45,677 bases of DNA from Georgenia thermotolerans (GCF_009193185.1 NZ_VUKF01000040.1:1-45677), one strand, 5' to 3'. Counted from the first letter of the stretch, positions 20,066 to 27,921 are shown. The notes: generated from the letters alone by a model not told the origin. Program-made: numbers and translations.

Positions 20066-21147
20066 GCGCCCACTCTTCCGGACGGGGCCGCCGCGATGTG
20101 GTCGGCACGCGCGGCGGAGTGCACCTCCGTGCCGGCCTGGGGCAGCGGGTCCGCCAGCCGGCGCCCGTGCGGCAGGGCGTCGATGAGCGCCGCCGCGCGG
20201 GCGAGCCGCTGTGCGGGGGTGCCGCGGACCTCGTGCCAGGGCACGCCGGCGGCGTCCAGCACCGCGCGGAACCGGGCGGTCATGGCGGGGCGCACGTGCT
20301 CGCCGTCGCGCAGGCCGTCCTGGACGAAGGGGATCTCGTCCCCGGTGAGCAGGTACAGGTCCGGGCGCCGGCGGGCGGCCAGCGCGGCGACGGTGGGGGA
20401 TGCGGTGCCGACGTAGCGCTCGTGCCAGACCGTGGTGGCGAGCACGTCGGTGTCGGCCACGAGCAGCGGGCGCGGGGTGCGCGCGGCGGCGTCGTCCTCG
20501 AGGCGCGCCTGCTCGCGGGCGATCAGGTCGAACTCGGCGGTGTGCCAGGGGCGGGACAGGCCGCCGGGGCGGATCTCGCTCCAGGTGCGTCCGTACTCGG
20601 GCACCTCGGGGGTGCCGTAGCGGGCGGCGAGGGCCCGGGCGAGGGTGGTCGTCCCGGTCGACTCCGCGCCCACGACGACCACCCGGGTGCACAGGTAGGC
20701 GCGCACCGGCGCCGGCAGCGCCCACCAGTGCCGGCCGGGATCGGCGCGCACCGCGGTGCCCGACACCGGGGTGGCGGCGCGCCCGGGGTCGACCTGCACC
20801 CAGGCGGCGCCGAGGCGGTCGGCCATCTCGACGCCGTAGCCGTCGCCGGTGAGCACGGCGTCGACGGGGGCGTCCAGCAGCGCGGTGATGATCGCCAGGT
20901 GGGCACGCCAGGCGGCGTCGGAGCCGTAGTCGACCGGGGCGTCGTCCAGGGCGTGGACGACGCGGGCCTGGGGCACCTCGGCGCGGACCCACTCGGCGCG
21001 CACCTCGGCCGGGACCGACTCCACGCTCGAGCCGAGCACCTGCACCGTCAGCCGGTCGCACAGCCGCAGGCCCGCCCGCAGGAGGTTCAGGTGCCCGGCG
21101 TGCAACGGGTAGAACTTGCCGACCACGAGGCCGTGGGCGTACCTCAC
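20062..21147 (-). CDS. nadR: NadR-type NMN adenylyltransferase / nicotinamide riboside kinase
   Basis: A 361-aa bifunctional enzyme expected to phosphorylate nicotinamide riboside to NMN and adenylate NMN to NAD. The N-terminal nucleotidyltransferase domain has GKFYPLHAGH (HxGH, residues 16-19) and VSGTAVRADP. The C-terminal kinase domain starts near 155 with VVVVGAESTGTTTLARAL, then VPEYGRTWSEI, and DLYLLTGDEIPFVQDGLRDG. The Walker A lysine position holds threonine (GAESTGTT, Thr ~166). There is no N-terminal HTH, unlike the E. coli regulator NadR. GTG 21147 overlaps the pnuC stop as GTGA. A ~35-residue C-terminal tail is low complexity. Confidence 0.92.
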   Translation of the reverse strand: MRYAHGLVVGKFYPLHAGHLNLLRAGLRLCDRLTVQVLGSSVESVPAEVRAEWVRAEVPQARVVHALDDAPVDYGSDAAWRAHLAIITALLDAPVDAVLTGDGYGVEMADRLGAAWVQVDPGRAATPVSGTAVRADPGRHWWALPAPVRAYLCTRVVVVGAESTGTTTLARALAARYGTPEVPEYGRTWSEIRPGGLSRPWHTAEFDLIAREQARLEDDAAARTPRPLLVADTDVLATTVWHERYVGTASPTVAALAARRRPDLYLLTGDEIPFVQDGLRDGEHVRPAMTARFRAVLDAAGVPWHEVRGTPAQRLARAAALIDALPHGRRLADPLPQAGTEVHSAARADHIAAAPSGRVGA

Positions 21148-21782
21148 GGCGCGGGCACCTGAGCCGAGGGCGCCGCTCCCGCGGGGGCCGACGGCGCCGT
21201 CTCCGAGCCTGGCCGACCCATCGCCGGGGCGGGCGCGAGCGCCGCCTTCCAGTCACGGACACCGACGGCGCACAGCAGCAGGTAGCCGACGTAGAGCACT
21301 GCGGTCAGCCACAACCCCTGCGAGGCGTACAGCCCGACGAGCAGCACGTCGGTCGCGATCCACACCGCCCAGCTGCCCAGCCACTTGCGGCCGAGCATCA
21401 CCTGCGCGACGACGGAGGTCGCCGTCGTCAGCGAGTCCCACCACGGCACGGTCGAGTCCGTCCACGCGCCCAGGGCGGCGGCGCCGGTGACCGTCAGTGC
21501 GACGGTGACGCCGGCGGCGGCGGGCCATGCCCAGCGCGGGGTGCGCCTGACGTGCAGCCGCGCGCCGTCGGCGCCGTGCAGCCACCAGTACCAGCCGAGC
21601 ACGCCGAGGACGGCGAAGAGGACCTGGAGGGCGGCGTTGGCATAGAGACCGGCGGCGGTGAAGAGCGCGGCGAAGACCGCGTTGTTGGCGAGGCCGACGG
21701 GGAACGTCCACACGTTCTGCCGCACGGCCAGCCAGACACAGAGGGCGCCGGTGACGAAGCCGAGCAGCTCGGTCGGGTTCAC
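21144..21782 (-). CDS. pnuC: Nicotinamide riboside transporter PnuC
   Basis: A 212-aa integral membrane protein with about seven hydrophobic segments. PnuC marks are the VWTFPVGLANN segment near residue 24 and the WTDSTVPWWDSLTTATSVVAQ and KWLGSWAVWIATDVL segments, which line the nicotinamide riboside site in the family. PnuC is a facilitator; trapping depends on phosphorylation by the kinase of the next gene, nadR, which overlaps by 4 nt. GTG 21782 is the first codon of a probable leaderless mRNA (TAACCT, 6 nt upstream). A 30-residue Pro/Ala-rich cytoplasmic tail ends the protein. Confidence 0.95.
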   Translation of the reverse strand: MNPTELLGFVTGALCVWLAVRQNVWTFPVGLANNAVFAALFTAAGLYANAALQVLFAVLGVLGWYWWLHGADGARLHVRRTPRWAWPAAAGVTVALTVTGAAALGAWTDSTVPWWDSLTTATSVVAQVMLGRKWLGSWAVWIATDVLLVGLYASQGLWLTAVLYVGYLLLCAVGVRDWKAALAPAPAMGRPGSETAPSAPAGAAPSAQVPAP

Positions 21783-21788
21783 GCGGCG

Positions 21789-21794
21789 AGGTTA
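21789..21794 (-). promoter_or_regulatory. Leaderless-type -10 box for pnuC operon
   Basis: On the minus strand TAACCT is followed by six bases (CGCCGC) and the GTG start of pnuC. This is the spacing expected when transcription begins on the start codon. No ribosome binding site is present. The -35 region is not recognisable. It would drive all eight genes down to the alpha/beta hydrolase. Confidence 0.65.
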
Positions 21795-21892
21795 GCCGAG
21801 CGGGCCGGGCGGGCCGGGGACGGGTCCGCGCGCTGTCAGGCGGCGCGTCCGCGCGCCGTGCGTCGACGGGGGCCGGGGGCCGGGGCAAGATC

Positions 21893-21908
21893 TGGCAACT
21901 GGTTGCCA
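21893..21908. promoter_or_regulatory. Perfect palindrome, candidate operator
   Basis: TGGCAAC, spacer TG, GTTGCCA, in the 293-nt divergent gap between pnuC (-) and the GH3 gene (+). It is 111 nt from pnuC and 168 nt from GH3. It is more AT-rich than its surroundings and looks like a dimeric repressor site. No regulator gene is adjacent. The rest of the gap shows the pnuC -10 box, short GC runs and the GH3 ribosome binding site. Confidence 0.6.
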
Positions 21909-22075
21909 TGTGGGTGGCGCACGTCTCAGGGTGACGTCCACTGGGATTTACCTGGGAGCCGACCGGATGGCCGTGGCGTCGTCGCCGCTGACCGACGGAC
22001 GGCGTCAGTTTCGTGGTACGGGGGCACCGCGAGAGGGCTGCCCGGCCACTCGTCGAGGTCGAGGGAGACCAGCAC

Positions 22076-24445
22076 ATGAGCACACGCAGATCGCGCCGAC
22101 GGCAGGGCCTTGCGGCCGCCGCTGTCGCCGTCCCGCTCTCCTTGGCGCTGGCCGGCGGGGCGTTCGCGGCGCCGCCGGACCATTCCAGCGCCGGTGGCAA
22201 CCCGCCGGCGCACTCGCAGGCCGGGGGCAGGAACGCCCCGGACGTCGAGGCGCGCGTCAAGCCGATCATCAAGAAGGGGCAGCGGGAGTTCCGCGACCTC
22301 AACGCCAACGGCACGATCGACACCTACGAGGACTGGACCAAGCCGACCGACAAGCGGGTCGCCGACCTCGTCTCGCGCATGACGCTGGAGGAGAAGGCCG
22401 GCCTCATGCTCATCGACACGCTCAACGCCGAGTGCGACCAGGCGACGCAGACCCGTGGCGTGCCCGGTCCCAACGCGGCGAAGTTCATCGACGACCAGTA
22501 CATGCACCGCTTCATCTTCCGGAACACCGTCACCAGCGCCGACAAGGCGGTGTGCGGGAAGCCGGGCAGCGGCTTCGGCGCGACGACGTCGGTGACGCCG
22601 TCCGAGGCGGCGACGTTCATGAACACGATCCAGGAGATGAGCGAGGGCACCCGCCTCGGCATCCCGGTGCTGTACAAGTCCAACGCCCGCAATCACATCG
22701 ACCCCGACGCCCGGGCCGGGATCAACGAGTCCGCCGGCGCGATGAGCGCCTTCCCCAAGGAGGCCGGCATCGCCGCCGCCGCGCTCGGCGAGGAGGCGCG
22801 CACGACCGGAGCGGACCCCACCACGGGCGACATGTCCGTCGTCGAGGACTTCGCCGAGGTCATGGGCGACGAGTGGTCCTCCATCGGACTGCGCGGCATG
22901 TACGGCTACATGGCCGACCTGTCGACCGAGCCGCGGTGGTACCGCACCCACGAGACCTTCACCGAGGACGCGGACCTCAACGCCAACATCATGAAGACGC
23001 TGGTCGGCACCCTGCAGGGCCCGATCGACGCGCACGGCGTCTCGCTGAGCCCCGACAGCGACGTCGCCCTGACGATGAAGCACTTCCCGGGCGGCGGCCC
23101 GCAGGAGCTTGGCCTCGACCCGCACTACTCGTTCGGCAAGACCCAGGTGTACCCGGGCGGCGCGTTCGGTGAGCACCTCAAGCCGTTCGAGGCCGCCATC
23201 GACGCCGGGGTGTCGGCGATCATGCCCTACTACGGCGCGCCGATCGACCTGACCTACGACGGCGTCACCTACGACAACACCGGCATGGCCTTCTCCAACC
23301 AGATCGTCAACGACCTGCTGCGCGACAAGCTCGGCTTCCAGGGGTACGTCAACTCCGACACCGGCATCATCACCGACCGCGCCTGGGGCCTGGAGACCAA
23401 CACGGTGCCCGAGCGGGTCGCGGCCGCCATCAACAGCGGCACCGACACCCTCTCCGGCTTCAACGACGTCCAGACGATCATCGACCTCGTCGAGTCGGAC
23501 AAGGTGAGCGAGGAGCGCGTCACGCTCGCCGCCGAGCGGCTGCTCACCCCGATGTTCCAGATGGGCCTGTTCGAGAACCCGTACGTCGACCCGGCTGTGG
23601 CCGACGCGACCGTGGGCAGCGCCGAGCACCGCGAGGTCGGCCTGGACGTCCAGCGCAAGTCCGCCGTGCTGCTGCAGAACAACACCACCGAGGACGGCGA
23701 CACGGCCCTGCCGCTGACGAAGGGCTCGACGGTCTACATCCTGGGCGACTTCAACGAGGCCGCCGTGGCCGCCGAGGGCTTCACCGTCATCAACGGCAAC
23801 AAGCTCGTCGACGGCAAGCGGCCCAGCGCCGCGGACGCCGACTACGCGATCATCAACGTCACGGCGAAGAACACGAACACGAACACCTTCGACAGCCGCG
23901 CCGCGGCCGCCGACCCCGGCACGCCGGTCAACCCGATCGTCATGCCCGGCACCGCCGCCCTCGACGGGCAGCACAAGTTCGGCGCCGAGGACGTCTGCGT
24001 CTCCTACGACACCGGCGCGCCGTGCACGGACAACGGGCTGCGCTTCGGCGGCTCCGTGCCGTGGGAGTCCAGCATCCTCGACTTCTCGGGGATGGAGCAG
24101 TCCCAGTCCTGGCAGGTCGTGCCGGCGCTGAGCGACGTCCAGCAGGTCATGAACGAGGTGGGCGCGGAGAACACCGTCCTCCACGTCTACTTCCGTCAGC
24201 CCTTCGTCCTCGACGAGGCGAGCGGCCTGCGCGACGCCGGAGCCATCGTGGCCGGCTTCGGCATCAGCGACACCGCGCTCATGGACGTCCTCTCGGGCGA
24301 CTTCACGCCCCAGGGCAAGATGCCCTTCGCCCTGGCGGGCACCCGCGCGGCCGTCGAGCAGCAGTACAGCGACCTGCCCGGGTACAAGGAGACGGACGAC
24401 GGCGAGCTGTTCCCGTTCGGGTTCGGCCTCACCTATGAGGACTGA
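22076..24445 (+). CDS. Secreted glycoside hydrolase family 3 protein
   Basis: A 789-aa exported GH3 enzyme, beta-glucosidase-like. ATG 22076 follows CGAGGGAGACC; an upstream in-frame start at 22013 would precede the signal peptide and is rejected. The signal peptide has RRSRRR then a hydrophobic run ending ALAGGAFA, with cleavage near residue 31. After a short linker comes DLNANGTIDTYEDW, an EF-hand-like pattern usual in this GH3 subgroup, and SRMTLEEKAGLML. KHFPGGG (~335) and YVNSDTGIITD (nucleophile Asp ~428) mark the active site. The (alpha/beta)6 sandwich domain follows and the C-terminus ends EDDGELFPFGFGLTYED-like. Sugar specificity is unknown. There is no anchor, so it is probably released. 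Confidence 0.9.
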   Translation: MSTRRSRRRQGLAAAAVAVPLSLALAGGAFAAPPDHSSAGGNPPAHSQAGGRNAPDVEARVKPIIKKGQREFRDLNANGTIDTYEDWTKPTDKRVADLVSRMTLEEKAGLMLIDTLNAECDQATQTRGVPGPNAAKFIDDQYMHRFIFRNTVTSADKAVCGKPGSGFGATTSVTPSEAATFMNTIQEMSEGTRLGIPVLYKSNARNHIDPDARAGINESAGAMSAFPKEAGIAAAALGEEARTTGADPTTGDMSVVEDFAEVMGDEWSSIGLRGMYGYMADLSTEPRWYRTHETFTEDADLNANIMKTLVGTLQGPIDAHGVSLSPDSDVALTMKHFPGGGPQELGLDPHYSFGKTQVYPGGAFGEHLKPFEAAIDAGVSAIMPYYGAPIDLTYDGVTYDNTGMAFSNQIVNDLLRDKLGFQGYVNSDTGIITDRAWGLETNTVPERVAAAINSGTDTLSGFNDVQTIIDLVESDKVSEERVTLAAERLLTPMFQMGLFENPYVDPAVADATVGSAEHREVGLDVQRKSAVLLQNNTTEDGDTALPLTKGSTVYILGDFNEAAVAAEGFTVINGNKLVDGKRPSAADADYAIINVTAKNTNTNTFDSRAAAADPGTPVNPIVMPGTAALDGQHKFGAEDVCVSYDTGAPCTDNGLRFGGSVPWESSILDFSGMEQSQSWQVVPALSDVQQVMNEVGAENTVLHVYFRQPFVLDEASGLRDAGAIVAGFGISDTALMDVLSGDFTPQGKMPFALAGTRAAVEQQYSDLPGYKETDDGELFPFGFGLTYED

Positions 24446-24495
24446 CATGTCCGTCGACTGAACCGGCTTCACGTCCAGCGGCCCGACGCCGCCTC

Positions 24496-24527
24496 GGCGG
24501 GCCCTCACCTCCGGGTGGGGGCCCGCC
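24496..24527 (+). terminator. Terminator after the GH3 gene
   Basis: GGCGGGCCC, inner stem CACC/GGTG around loop TCCG, then GGGCCCGCC, 50 nt after the GH3 stop. A long two-part GC stem with a stable tetraloop is a good rho-independent candidate without T-tract. Confidence 0.75.
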
Positions 24528-24580
24528 TCGCTGCGCTGTCGCGGGCTTGGGGGGCCGCCTCGCTGCGCTGTCGCGGGCTT
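24523..24580. repeat. Two 26-bp direct repeats
   Basis: Bases 24523-24548 and 24555-24580 are identical (beginning CCGCCTCGCTGCG), 32 bp apart start to start. The first copy overlaps the 3' arm of the GH3 terminator. No coding role. A dispersed or tandem element of unknown nature. Confidence 0.85.
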
Positions 24581-24684
24581 TCCGGTGATGAAATGCGCCA
24601 TCGGCACATGCGCTAGCGGTGCGCGACGTGGGGGCGCGCTGGTCGGCCGGCGGTCCGCCAGGGCGCGCGTGCTGGCGGATCGCC

Positions 24685-24690
24685 TACCCT
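24685..24690 (+). promoter_or_regulatory. Leaderless-type -10 box for dapB
   Basis: TACCCT followed by six bases (GCCTGC) and the GTG of dapB. No ribosome binding site precedes the GTG. This spacing fixes the start choice at 24697 against the longer open frame from 24619. Confidence 0.65.
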
Positions 24691-24696
24691 GCCTGC

Positions 24697-25473
24697 GTGA
24701 CCTCCCCCCTCGCAGTAGCAGTGATCGGCGCCCACGGACGGATGGGCCAGGCGGTGTGCGACGCCGTGGAGGGCGCGGACGACCTCACTCTCGTCGCCCA
24801 GCTCGGCGCCGACGACAGCATCGACGCGCTCGCGGGCAGCGGCGCCACGGTGGCCGTGGAGTTCACGGTGCCGAGCGCGACCGAGGAGAACGTCCACGCC
24901 CTCATCGACGCCGGGCTCAGCGTCGTCGTCGGCACCACCGGGTGGGCCGACGAGTCGCTCGACCGCGTGCGCCGCCACCTCGAGGAGCGCAACGCCGGGA
25001 GCGACGACGGGGACGCCCTCGGGGTCCTCATCGCCCCGAACTTCGCCCTGTCCGCGGTGCTCGCCATGACGTTCGCGAAGCAGGCCGCCCGCTTCTTCGA
25101 GTCGGCCGAGGTGGTCGAGCTGCACCACCCCAACAAGGTCGACGCCCCCTCGGGCACGGCGCTGACCACCGCTCGCCACATCGCCGAGGCCCGGGCCGCG
25201 GCCGGGCTCGGCGCGATGCCGGACGCCACCCAGACCCAGGTCGACGGCGCGCGCGGCGCGGTGGTCGACGGCGTGCACGTCCACGCGGTCCGGCTGCGCG
25301 GCCTCGTGGCGCACGAGGAGATCCTGCTGGGCAACCCCGGCGAGCAGCTGACCATCCGCACGGACTCCTTCGACCGGTCCAGCTTCATGCCCGGCGTGCT
25401 CCTCGCCGTGCGCGAGGTCGTGCGCCGGCCGGGACTGACGTTCGGGCTCGACCAGGTCCTCGACCTCGGCTGA
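24697..25473 (+). CDS. dapB: 4-hydroxy-tetrahydrodipicolinate reductase
   Basis: DapB makes tetrahydrodipicolinate with NAD(P)H in the lysine/meso-DAP pathway. The 258-aa product begins VTSPLAVAVIGAHGRMGQAV, with the nucleotide-binding GxxGxxG-type loop (GAHGRMG). GTTGW lies near residue 85, APNFALSAVL near 112, and the signature ELHHPNKVDAPSGTAL has the catalytic His/Lys pair. RTDSFDRSSFMPGVLLAV ends the dimer domain. The length is normal for actinobacterial DapB. The GTG is probably the first base of the mRNA. Its pathway partner dapA is 2.7 kb downstream, separated by two opposite-strand genes. Confidence 0.97.
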   Translation: MTSPLAVAVIGAHGRMGQAVCDAVEGADDLTLVAQLGADDSIDALAGSGATVAVEFTVPSATEENVHALIDAGLSVVVGTTGWADESLDRVRRHLEERNAGSDDGDALGVLIAPNFALSAVLAMTFAKQAARFFESAEVVELHHPNKVDAPSGTALTTARHIAEARAAAGLGAMPDATQTQVDGARGAVVDGVHVHAVRLRGLVAHEEILLGNPGEQLTIRTDSFDRSSFMPGVLLAVREVVRRPGLTFGLDQVLDLG

Positions 25474-25574
25474 GGTTCGGCGGCGCGGTGCCGACGTCAC
25501 GGGCACTATCTGGCGCGCGCCTGTGCCGGGGCGGTGGCAGGCGGTCAGCACGGTCGGGGCGATGACGCGTTACC

Positions 25575-26963
25575 TCAGAAGGGCGGCGGGTCCTCGGGCG
25601 GTGGTGGTGCGGCCCCGGGTGGCTTGTTGACCTTCCGCCGGTAGGTGTGACCGGTCGGCGCGGTCCAGATGCTGTCGCCGGTGGCGGGGTCGCGGTGGGT
25701 GTGCCAGGCCTTGATGGTCTTGGCGCCGTGGTGGGAGCGGCAGCGGGAGTAGAGGGTGTCCAGGCGGGTCTGGACCTCGGTGGCGGTCTTGGCGGGGTCG
25801 TACTCGGGGGTGTGGTCGAGGTCGCAGCGCCAGGCCGGGACGCGGCAGCCGACGAAGGTGCAGGTGACGTCGCGGGCGAGGACGGTCTGGGCCAGGACCG
25901 CCCCGGGGCGGTAGGCCTTGGTGCCCAGGGCGACGACCTCGCCGGTGGTGGCGTCGGTGATCAGGGCCTGCCAGGTGGCATCCTGAGCGATCTCGCGGGC
26001 GAGGTCGGCGGGGATAGGACCGTAGCCGGCGAGCAGGCCGGGGGCCTCGTCCAGGCCGAGGAGGGTGCCCGCGCCGATCGTGACCTGCAGGTGGGGGCGG
26101 CGGCGCGCCAGGATGGGCAGATCGGCGCCGTCGAGGTCCATGCCGCGGTCGAGCAGGGTGCGGAACAGGTCGCGGAAGGCGTCGGCGCGACGCTGGTCGG
26201 CGCTGCGGGTGTCGCCAGGAGTCTGGGCGGCGGCGGCGAGGTGCTCGAGGTAGATGCGGGTGGCCTCGGCGTCGTCGCAGCGCAGCAGGGCCGAGACCCA
26301 CGACATGCCGTCGTAGGCGGGCTCGACGGTGACCGTGCGCTCGGCGTAGGCGGTGGTGTGGCGCTTGGCGGCGTGGTCGGGGTCGTGGGCCAGGGCCGCC
26401 CGGCGCATCCGGTCGCGCAGCTGGGGGCCGGTGAGTGTGGCGGCGGAAGGCAGCAGGCGGCCGTGGAGGGCGCGAAGCTTCTTGGCGGGCAGGCCGTAGA
26501 TGGGGTCGAGGAGGATCTTGGACTTGGCGGTGTCGATCTCGCCCCGGCTGAGGGCATCGGCGACCTCGGGGTAGTCGTCGAGCTGCATGGCGTAGCCGAC
26601 CTTGGCCTCGGCGCCGTAGCGAGTGATGCCCAGGCGGGCCTGGATCTCGAAGGCGGCGAGGACCTCGGGGTGGGGACCGGGCTTGGGGGCCGGCGTGCGG
26701 CGGGCGAGGAGCTCGGTGGTCAGGCGGGCCTGGGCGGCGGTGGCCCAGGCGATGAGGCGTTCGTAGCCGGCGATCGACTCGACCACGGTGGCGTCGTCGA
26801 GGCCGGCGGGGGACAGCGCGGCGAGGCGGCGGGCCAGGGCGGGGCCGGGCGCGGTGAGCTCGAGATCGCGGGCCGGGCCCGGGTTGAGGCCGAACCGGCT
26901 CTGCCCGCCGTCGGGGTCGCCGTCGGGATCGGGCTGTCTGTCCGCAGGGTCGTCGTTGACCAT
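25575..26963 (-). CDS. DUF222/HNH endonuclease (13E12-repeat-like)
   Basis: A 462-aa product with an N-terminal DUF222-type helical region (SIAGYERLIAWATAAQARLTTELL, then HPEVLAAFEIQARLGITRYGAEAKV) and a C-terminal HNH nuclease site (DVTCTFVGCRVPAWRCDLDHTPEYD and CRSHHGAKT). Such genes are multicopy in many actinobacteria and resemble mycobacterial 13E12-family proteins; their role is unclear, with mobile-intron or defence links suggested. ATG 26963 is preferred over the GTG at 26969 because a TAGCGT box lies exactly 6 nt upstream. The last ~15 residues are proline-rich. It lies between dapB and dapA in reverse orientation. Confidence 0.88.
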   Translation of the reverse strand: MVNDDPADRQPDPDGDPDGGQSRFGLNPGPARDLELTAPGPALARRLAALSPAGLDDATVVESIAGYERLIAWATAAQARLTTELLARRTPAPKPGPHPEVLAAFEIQARLGITRYGAEAKVGYAMQLDDYPEVADALSRGEIDTAKSKILLDPIYGLPAKKLRALHGRLLPSAATLTGPQLRDRMRRAALAHDPDHAAKRHTTAYAERTVTVEPAYDGMSWVSALLRCDDAEATRIYLEHLAAAAQTPGDTRSADQRRADAFRDLFRTLLDRGMDLDGADLPILARRRPHLQVTIGAGTLLGLDEAPGLLAGYGPIPADLAREIAQDATWQALITDATTGEVVALGTKAYRPGAVLAQTVLARDVTCTFVGCRVPAWRCDLDHTPEYDPAKTATEVQTRLDTLYSRCRSHHGAKTIKAWHTHRDPATGDSIWTAPTGHTYRRKVNKPPGAAPPPPEDPPPF

Positions 26964-26969
26964 GCCCAC

Positions 26970-26975
26970 ACGCTA
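26970..26975 (-). promoter_or_regulatory. Leaderless-type -10 box for the HNH gene
   Basis: Minus-strand TAGCGT, six bases (GTGTGGGC minus its first two, i.e. GTGGGC), then ATG 26963. The distance matches the other leaderless starts of the window. No ribosome binding site is visible. Confidence 0.6.
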
Positions 26976-27006
26976 TGACCGACCACTGACATCACCTGTC
27001 GGTCAT
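26975..27006. promoter_or_regulatory. Inverted repeat upstream of HNH gene
   Basis: ATGACCGAC and GTCGGTCAT, perfect 9-nt arms with a 14-nt spacer, span the -10 to -35 zone of the HNH promoter. A repressor site is plausible. The remaining ~190 nt to the GNAT stop show no further gene or clear signal. Confidence 0.5.
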
Positions 27007-27198
27007 GTGAACAGGGTCGGTCGGGTGTGGACAAAGGGGAGACAGACCGGCGCGGCCAAGCGGGTCGGAGAGGAGTCTTGACGGTCCGGGCGGCGCCGCG
27101 ACGGTACCTGAGAGGCGCGCGGGCGGCCCGGACGGCAGCGCTTGAGGGCAGCTGAGAGGTGCTCCGGCGGGTGGGGCCGACGTCCGCGTCGCCGCGGC

Positions 27199-27915
27199 TC
27201 AGAGCTCGGCGTACCAGCAGATCTCGGTGACCGGCGTGCCGGCCACGTCCAGCGTGCGTCGGACGCCGGCGGGCGCGAAGCCGGCCTGGCTGAGGAATCG
27301 CGTGCGCGACTCGTCGTCCTGCACGGCCCATGCCTGCACGCGGGTCGCGCCCTGCTCGCGCAGCAGGTCGACGCACGCGGCGAGGAGCCGGGAGCCGTGC
27401 CCGCGGCGCGCGTGGGCGGCGGGGACCTCCAGGGCGAGGATCTCCCCGACGGCCCGGGCGGGTCCGGGGGAGGGCGCCGTGGCGGGGTGCCCCTCGTCGT
27501 CGTCGCCGGGGCCGGCCTCGACGTCGACCGGGGTCTCCGCCGGTGCGAACGCCGCGAAACCGACCACCTGGGCGCCGGCGCACGCCGTGAGGACGCGGTG
27601 CCGGGGCGACGGCGGGGCGCTGATGGCTGCGCGCCAGGCGGCGCCGAGCGCGGCGGCGTCGATGGAGCCACCGACCGCCGGGTCCAGCTCGCCCACGGCC
27701 GCCGTCAGCGTCGCCCGCAGGGTCCGCGCGTGGATGTCGCCCAGCGCCTCGGCGTCCTCGGGGAGTGCCGGCCGGACGGAGTGGTCGGCGGTGGGCCGGT
27801 GCGGGTCGGCGTGGGCGTGACCGGCATGGGGATCGTGCGCCGGCGCGCCGGCACCGCCGGACTGTGCCAGGAGGCGGCCGAGCAGGTCGTCTTGGGCGTC
27901 GTCGGCGGAAGTCAC
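27199..27915 (-). CDS. GNAT family N-acetyltransferase
   Basis: A 238-aa acetyltransferase-like protein. The GNAT core begins near residue 46 (VRPALPEDAEALGDIHARTL). ILALEVPAAHARRGHGSRLLAACVDLL contains the acetyl-CoA loop (RRGHGS), and the last segment is ESRTRFLSQAGFAPAGVRRTL. An insertion of about 30 acidic/proline residues precedes the acetyl-CoA motif. The first 45 residues are unusual, with a His cluster (HDPHAGHAHADPHRP) that may bind metal. The substrate is unknown. GTG 27915 is supported by a TAGCCT box 6 nt upstream. It is divergent from dapA. Confidence 0.88.
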   Translation of the reverse strand: MTSADDAQDDLLGRLLAQSGGAGAPAHDPHAGHAHADPHRPTADHSVRPALPEDAEALGDIHARTLRATLTAAVGELDPAVGGSIDAAALGAAWRAAISAPPSPRHRVLTACAGAQVVGFAAFAPAETPVDVEAGPGDDDEGHPATAPSPGPARAVGEILALEVPAAHARRGHGSRLLAACVDLLREQGATRVQAWAVQDDESRTRFLSQAGFAPAGVRRTLDVAGTPVTEICWYAEL

Positions 27916-27921
27916 CGCCCC

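Noticed and set aside
22013-22075. Upstream start for the GH3 gene
   Set aside because: It would add ~21 charged residues before the signal peptide, and the ribosome binding site favours ATG 22076.
24523-24580. CRISPR-like array
   Set aside because: Only two repeats with a 6-nt interval; no spacers and no cas genes.
21926-24607. 893-codon minus-strand frame opposite the GH3 gene
   Set aside because: Shadow frame; GH3 motifs and signal peptide are on the plus strand.
25474-25574. Terminator between convergent dapB and the HNH gene
   Set aside because: No stem longer than about 5 bp was found in this 101-nt gap.
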